Positions 61,346-64,000 of a DNA stretch of 64,000 bases are shown here, one piece after another. The stretch's first letter is position 1. Each line of letters begins with the position of its first letter. The stretch is taken from positions 1,364,001-1,428,000 of the forward strand of contig NZ_CP055930.1 of assembly GCF_013927005.1 (NCBI RefSeq), in the 5' to 3' direction. Origin of the DNA: Enterobacter sp. RHBSTW-00175 (GTDB lineage: Bacteria; Pseudomonadota; Gammaproteobacteria; Enterobacterales; Enterobacteriaceae). A program made the position numbers and the translations under genes. The notes beneath the pieces were generated by a model that saw nothing but the letters and a program-made list of their open reading frames with translations, was not told the DNA's origin and searched no databases.

Positions 61346-61738
61346 ATGAAAAAATTAGAAGATGTTGGTGTACTGGTAGCACGCATTCTGATGCCAATTC
61401 TGTTCATCGTTGCAGGTTGGGGCAAAATCACCGGTTATGCGGGTACACAACAGTATATGGAAGCAATGGGCGTGCCGGGGTTCCTGCTGCCACTGACCAT
61501 TCTGCTTGAGTTCGGCGGCGGCCTGGCAGTACTGTTCGGCTTCCTGACCCGTACCACTGCACTGTTTACCGCGGGCTTCACACTGCTGACAGCATTTATC
61601 TTCCACAGCAACTTTGCGGAAGGTGTGAACTCCCTGATGTTCATGAAAAACCTGACTATCGCTGGCGGCTTCCTGCTGTTGGCTGTGACCGGTCCTGGCG
61701 CATTCAGCATCGACCGTGTTCTGAATAAGAAGTGGTAA
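61346..61738 (+). CDS. yqjF: DoxX-family membrane protein YqjF
   Basis: 130 residues from ATG 61346, with TGGAGA upstream; the frame from 61235 covers the promoter. Four membrane spans of the DoxX type (ARILMPILFIVAGWGKITGY, FLLPLTILLEFGGGLAVLFG). In E. coli, YhaJ activates yqjF in response to quinone-like products of nitro-aromatics. yhaJ is also present at the window's right end, and the GSH-hydroquinone reductase yqjG is next. A quinone-linked redox role is likely. Confidence 0.92.
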   Translation: MKKLEDVGVLVARILMPILFIVAGWGKITGYAGTQQYMEAMGVPGFLLPLTILLEFGGGLAVLFGFLTRTTALFTAGFTLLTAFIFHSNFAEGVNSLMFMKNLTIAGGFLLLAVTGPGAFSIDRVLNKKW

Positions 61739-61758
61739 GCACGCTATAATGATTTAAA

Positions 61759-61786
61759 AAAAGCGAGGAGATATCTCCTCGCTTTT
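61759..61786. terminator. yqjF terminator
   Basis: AAAAGCGAGGAGAT / ATCTCCTCGCTTTT, a perfect 28-bp palindrome with A and T runs at its ends, between yqjF and yqjG. Confidence 0.75.
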
Positions 61787-61809
61787 GCTATCTGACGGAG
61801 GAGGAAAAA

Positions 61810-62796
61810 ATGGGACAACTCGTAGACGGCGTCTGGCAGGATGTCTGGTATGACACTAAATCCACCGGAGGACGCTTCAAGCGCTCTGTTTCGGCCTTCC
61901 GTAACTGGCTTACCGCCGATGGCGCGCCAGGCCCCAGCGGTGAAGGTGGTTTTGCAGCCGAAAAAGACCGTTATCATCTCTACGTTTCACTCGCCTGCCC
62001 GTGGGCACACCGCACGCTGATGGTGCGTAAACTCAAAGGTCTGGAATCATTACTGCCTGTCTCAGTTGTTAATCCGCTGATGCTGGAAAACGGCTGGACA
62101 TTCGACAGTGATTTTCCTGCCGCAACGGGTGACGACCTTTACCATCACGATTTTCTGTACCAGCTCTATCTGCGCGCAGATCCGCACTATACCGGCCGCG
62201 TCACCGTACCGGTGCTCTGGGACAAGAAAAACCAGACGATCGTCAGTAATGAATCGGCTGAAATCATCCGCATGTTCAACACCGCATTTGATGCGCACGG
62301 CGCCCGCGCCGGTGATTACTATCCGGTTGAGCTGCGCGATAAAATTGATGAGCTGAACAGCTGGATCTACGACAACGTGAACAACGGTGTCTACAAAGCC
62401 GGTTTTGCCACCAGCCAGGAAGCCTATGACGAAGCGGTCGCGAACGTCTTCACATCGCTGGAGCGCCTGGAGCAGATCCTCGGTCAGCATCGCTACCTGA
62501 CGGGCGATCGCCTGACGGAAGCAGACATCCGTCTGTGGACTACGCTGGTACGTTTTGATCCGGTCTACGTCACCCACTTTAAGTGCGATAAACATCGTAT
62601 CAGCGACTACCTGAACCTGTACGGGTTCCTGCGTGACATCTACCAGATACCGGGCATTGCTGAAACGGTCGATTTTGGCCATATCCGCACCCACTACTAC
62701 CGCAGCCATAAAACCATTAACCCAACGGGCATTATTTCTATTGGGCCATGGCAGGATCTGGATGAGCCGCACGGGCGCGACGTTCGATTTGGATAA
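61810..62796 (+). CDS. yqjG: Glutathionyl-hydroquinone reductase YqjG
   Basis: 328 residues, the E. coli length. Xi-class glutathione transferase: active-site Cys in SLACPWAHRTLM near residue 63, GSH-site TVPVLWDKKNQTIVSNESAE, then a helical C-domain (YLTGDRLTEADIRLWTTL). It reduces glutathionyl-hydroquinones. GGAGGAGG ribosome site, behind a terminator, so it has its own transcript or some read-through from yqjF. Confidence 0.95.
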   Translation: MGQLVDGVWQDVWYDTKSTGGRFKRSVSAFRNWLTADGAPGPSGEGGFAAEKDRYHLYVSLACPWAHRTLMVRKLKGLESLLPVSVVNPLMLENGWTFDSDFPAATGDDLYHHDFLYQLYLRADPHYTGRVTVPVLWDKKNQTIVSNESAEIIRMFNTAFDAHGARAGDYYPVELRDKIDELNSWIYDNVNNGVYKAGFATSQEAYDEAVANVFTSLERLEQILGQHRYLTGDRLTEADIRLWTTLVRFDPVYVTHFKCDKHRISDYLNLYGFLRDIYQIPGIAETVDFGHIRTHYYRSHKTINPTGIISIGPWQDLDEPHGRDVRFG

Positions 62797-62904
62797 ATAT
62801 TTAGGGCATCAATAGATACCCTTTTTTAATTCACAATATCCATCTATCCTTACTTTGATTGCTTAGAAAACAAGTGATTGACCGATCATTGAGGCAAGGA
62901 AAAA

Positions 62905-63270
62905 ATGGACTGGTATTTAAAAGTACTGCGCAACTACATTGGATTTGGTGGCCGTGCCCGCCGCAAAGAGTACTGGATGTTCGTTCTGGTGAACTTCGTC
63001 CTGATCATGGTGCTGGGCATCGTCGATAAAATACTCGGCTGGGAACGGGCTGGCGGTGAAGGTGTTCTCACTACAATTTATGGCCTGTTGGTTCTGCTGC
63101 CATCATGGGCCGTGCTGTTCCGCCGGCTGCATGACACCGACCGTTCGGCCTGGTGGCTACTGCTGCTGTTGATCCCGATTATCGGCTGGCTGGTGATTCT
63201 GGTCTTTAACTGTCAGAGCGGCACGCCGGGTGAAAACCGCTTTGGTGCCGATCCTAAACTCAACGCCTGA
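62905..63270 (+). CDS. yhaH: DUF805 inner-membrane protein YhaH
   Basis: 121 residues. DUF805: MDWYLKVLRNYIGFGGRARR near the start (the RxRRKEYWMF signature), three to four membrane spans and the tail NCQSGTPGENRFGADPKLN. Function unknown. It is divergent in position from nothing here: it converges on yhaJ, with a REP hairpin in the short gap. E. coli K-12 has yhaH at the same place. Confidence 0.93.
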   Translation: MDWYLKVLRNYIGFGGRARRKEYWMFVLVNFVLIMVLGIVDKILGWERAGGEGVLTTIYGLLVLLPSWAVLFRRLHDTDRSAWWLLLLLIPIIGWLVILVFNCQSGTPGENRFGADPKLNA

Positions 63271-63308
63271 TTCGTTGCCCGGTAGCTTTCGCTTACCGGG
63301 CCTACGAA
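63271..63308. repeat. REP palindrome between yhaH and yhaJ
   Basis: TTCGT-x-GCCCGGTAGC...GCTTACCGGGC-xx-ACGAA; long REP stem that also fills the convergent gap and may stop both transcripts. Confidence 0.75.
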
Positions 63309-63309
63309 C

Positions 63310-64000
63310 CTATTTATTGTAGTGGGCAAACAGCTTCGGTATTTCTCGCAAACACCACGACTTCGCTTCTCCCATGCTGTCACGGCGCCACGCCATAATA
63401 ATATCGACCTCACTGGTGTACTCCGGGCTCACCACGCGCAGCCGTCCTTCGGCGATATCTTTTTCGACGAAGGGATAAGGCATGGTCGCCATCCCGAGGC
63501 CAGCCAGCAGCGCCTGGCGCTTATCTTCCAGCGATGTCACCGTCAGACGCGGCTGCTTATCCAGCAGCTGTACCGTTAATACCGGGCGCTCACGCGCGGT
63601 ATCTGCTACCGCCACACCGCGATATTTCACGCGTGTCACTTCAGACAGCGGCTCAGGCTCCTGGTGGATCGGATGATTCGGTGCGGCGACGTAGACGTTC
63701 ATCACACTGTAAAGCTTACGGGAGTTGATTTCAGACGATGAACGGAAGTGCATATCCGGTGCAATCACGATGTCCGCCCTGCCCGTTTCCAGACGCTCCC
63801 ATGCCCCCGCCAGCACTTCGGTAATGATCGACAGCTGGGTGTTGGCTTTATCCGCCAGGCGGTCCACCAACGGGAACAGCGCCTCAGTAGGCACGAGTGC
63901 TTCAGTTACCAGCGTCAGATGCGTTTCCCAGCCACGCGCCAGCGCTTCGGCGTCGGTGGTTAGTTTATCGGCCGCTTCCAGCAGCACACGGCCACGCTCC
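63310..64000 (-). CDS. yhaJ: LysR-type regulator YhaJ, 5' end outside window
   Basis: The visible 230 residues are the C-terminal part, reading leftward from the right edge (ERGRVLLEAADKLTTDAEAL). The helix-turn-helix lies outside. The LysR substrate domain is present (LVTEALVPTEALFPLVDRLA, GRADIVIAPDMHF, LLAGLGMATMPYPFVEKDI). E. coli YhaJ is 298 residues, so about 68 residues are missing. It activates yqjF in response to aromatic breakdown products; both genes are in this window. Confidence 0.9.
   Translation of the reverse strand, partial: ERGRVLLEAADKLTTDAEALARGWETHLTLVTEALVPTEALFPLVDRLADKANTQLSIITEVLAGAWERLETGRADIVIAPDMHFRSSSEINSRKLYSVMNVYVAAPNHPIHQEPEPLSEVTRVKYRGVAVADTARERPVLTVQLLDKQPRLTVTSLEDKRQALLAGLGMATMPYPFVEKDIAEGRLRVVSPEYTSEVDIIMAWRRDSMGEAKSWCLREIPKLFAHYNK

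Overview
The window is chromosomal DNA from a member of the Enterobacteriaceae, most like Enterobacter, Lelliottia or Leclercia. The backbone from about 24.9 kb to the right end follows the E. coli order ileX - yqjH - yqjI - aer - patA ... fadH - rlmG - ygjP - ygjR - alx - sstT - ygjV - uxaA - uxaC - exuT - exuR - yqjA - mzrA - yqjCDEK - yqjF - yqjG - yhaH - yhaJ. Enterobacter-type REP palindromes sit in the gaps. The genus is inference; no search could be run.

Positions 1 to 24536 are a genomic island that runs off the left edge. Its right end is a 47-nt copy of the 3' part of the ileX tRNA gene (24490-24536), next to a P4-type tyrosine integrase. The island has the gene order of the E. coli CP4-57 prophage: integrase, a protein in the yfjH position, alpA, yfjI, yfjJ, cargo, then yfjP, a yfjQ remnant, yfjR, ypjK, yfjS and yfjT. 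In E. coli K-12 the cargo slot between yfjJ and yfjP holds yfjK-M and rnlAB. Here it holds a complete type I BREX phage-defence operon (brxA, brxB, brxC, pglX, pglZ, brxL; 3443-18352).

Two extra genes lie between pglX and pglZ and overlap both neighbours: an SMC/ABC-type ATPase (11985-13106) and a small TOPRIM-like DUF4276-type protein (13100-13669). Their layout resembles the PARIS system reported inside Salmonella BREX loci, but the families differ. This is the best candidate in the window for a little-described defence system. A fic toxin gene follows the integrase. A 52-aa protein with a VbhA/FicA-like inhibitory motif faces it, and their stop codons overlap.

From 24.9 to 32.8 kb lie a J-domain coiled-coil protein, the Fur/YqjI-controlled ferric reductase yqjH, a shortened yqjI without its nickel-binding N-terminus, two chemoreceptors with sigma-28 promoters, and patA with a likely sigma-54 promoter. 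From 32.8 to 41.4 kb is a complete autoinducer-2 system (lsrACDBFG divergent from lsrRK). In E. coli lsr is elsewhere, and ebg genes occupy this interval.

Two insertion sequences interrupt the backbone: an IS481-family element (41411-42695) and an IS3-family IS150-like element with a broken orfB (55898-57337). Each has landed inside the hairpin of a perfect palindrome, and the target duplication can be read in both cases. The rest is hexuronate catabolism (uxaCA, exuT, exuR), membrane and envelope-stress genes (yqjA, mzrA, yqjCDEK), yqjF, yqjG, yhaH and the 3' part of yhaJ.
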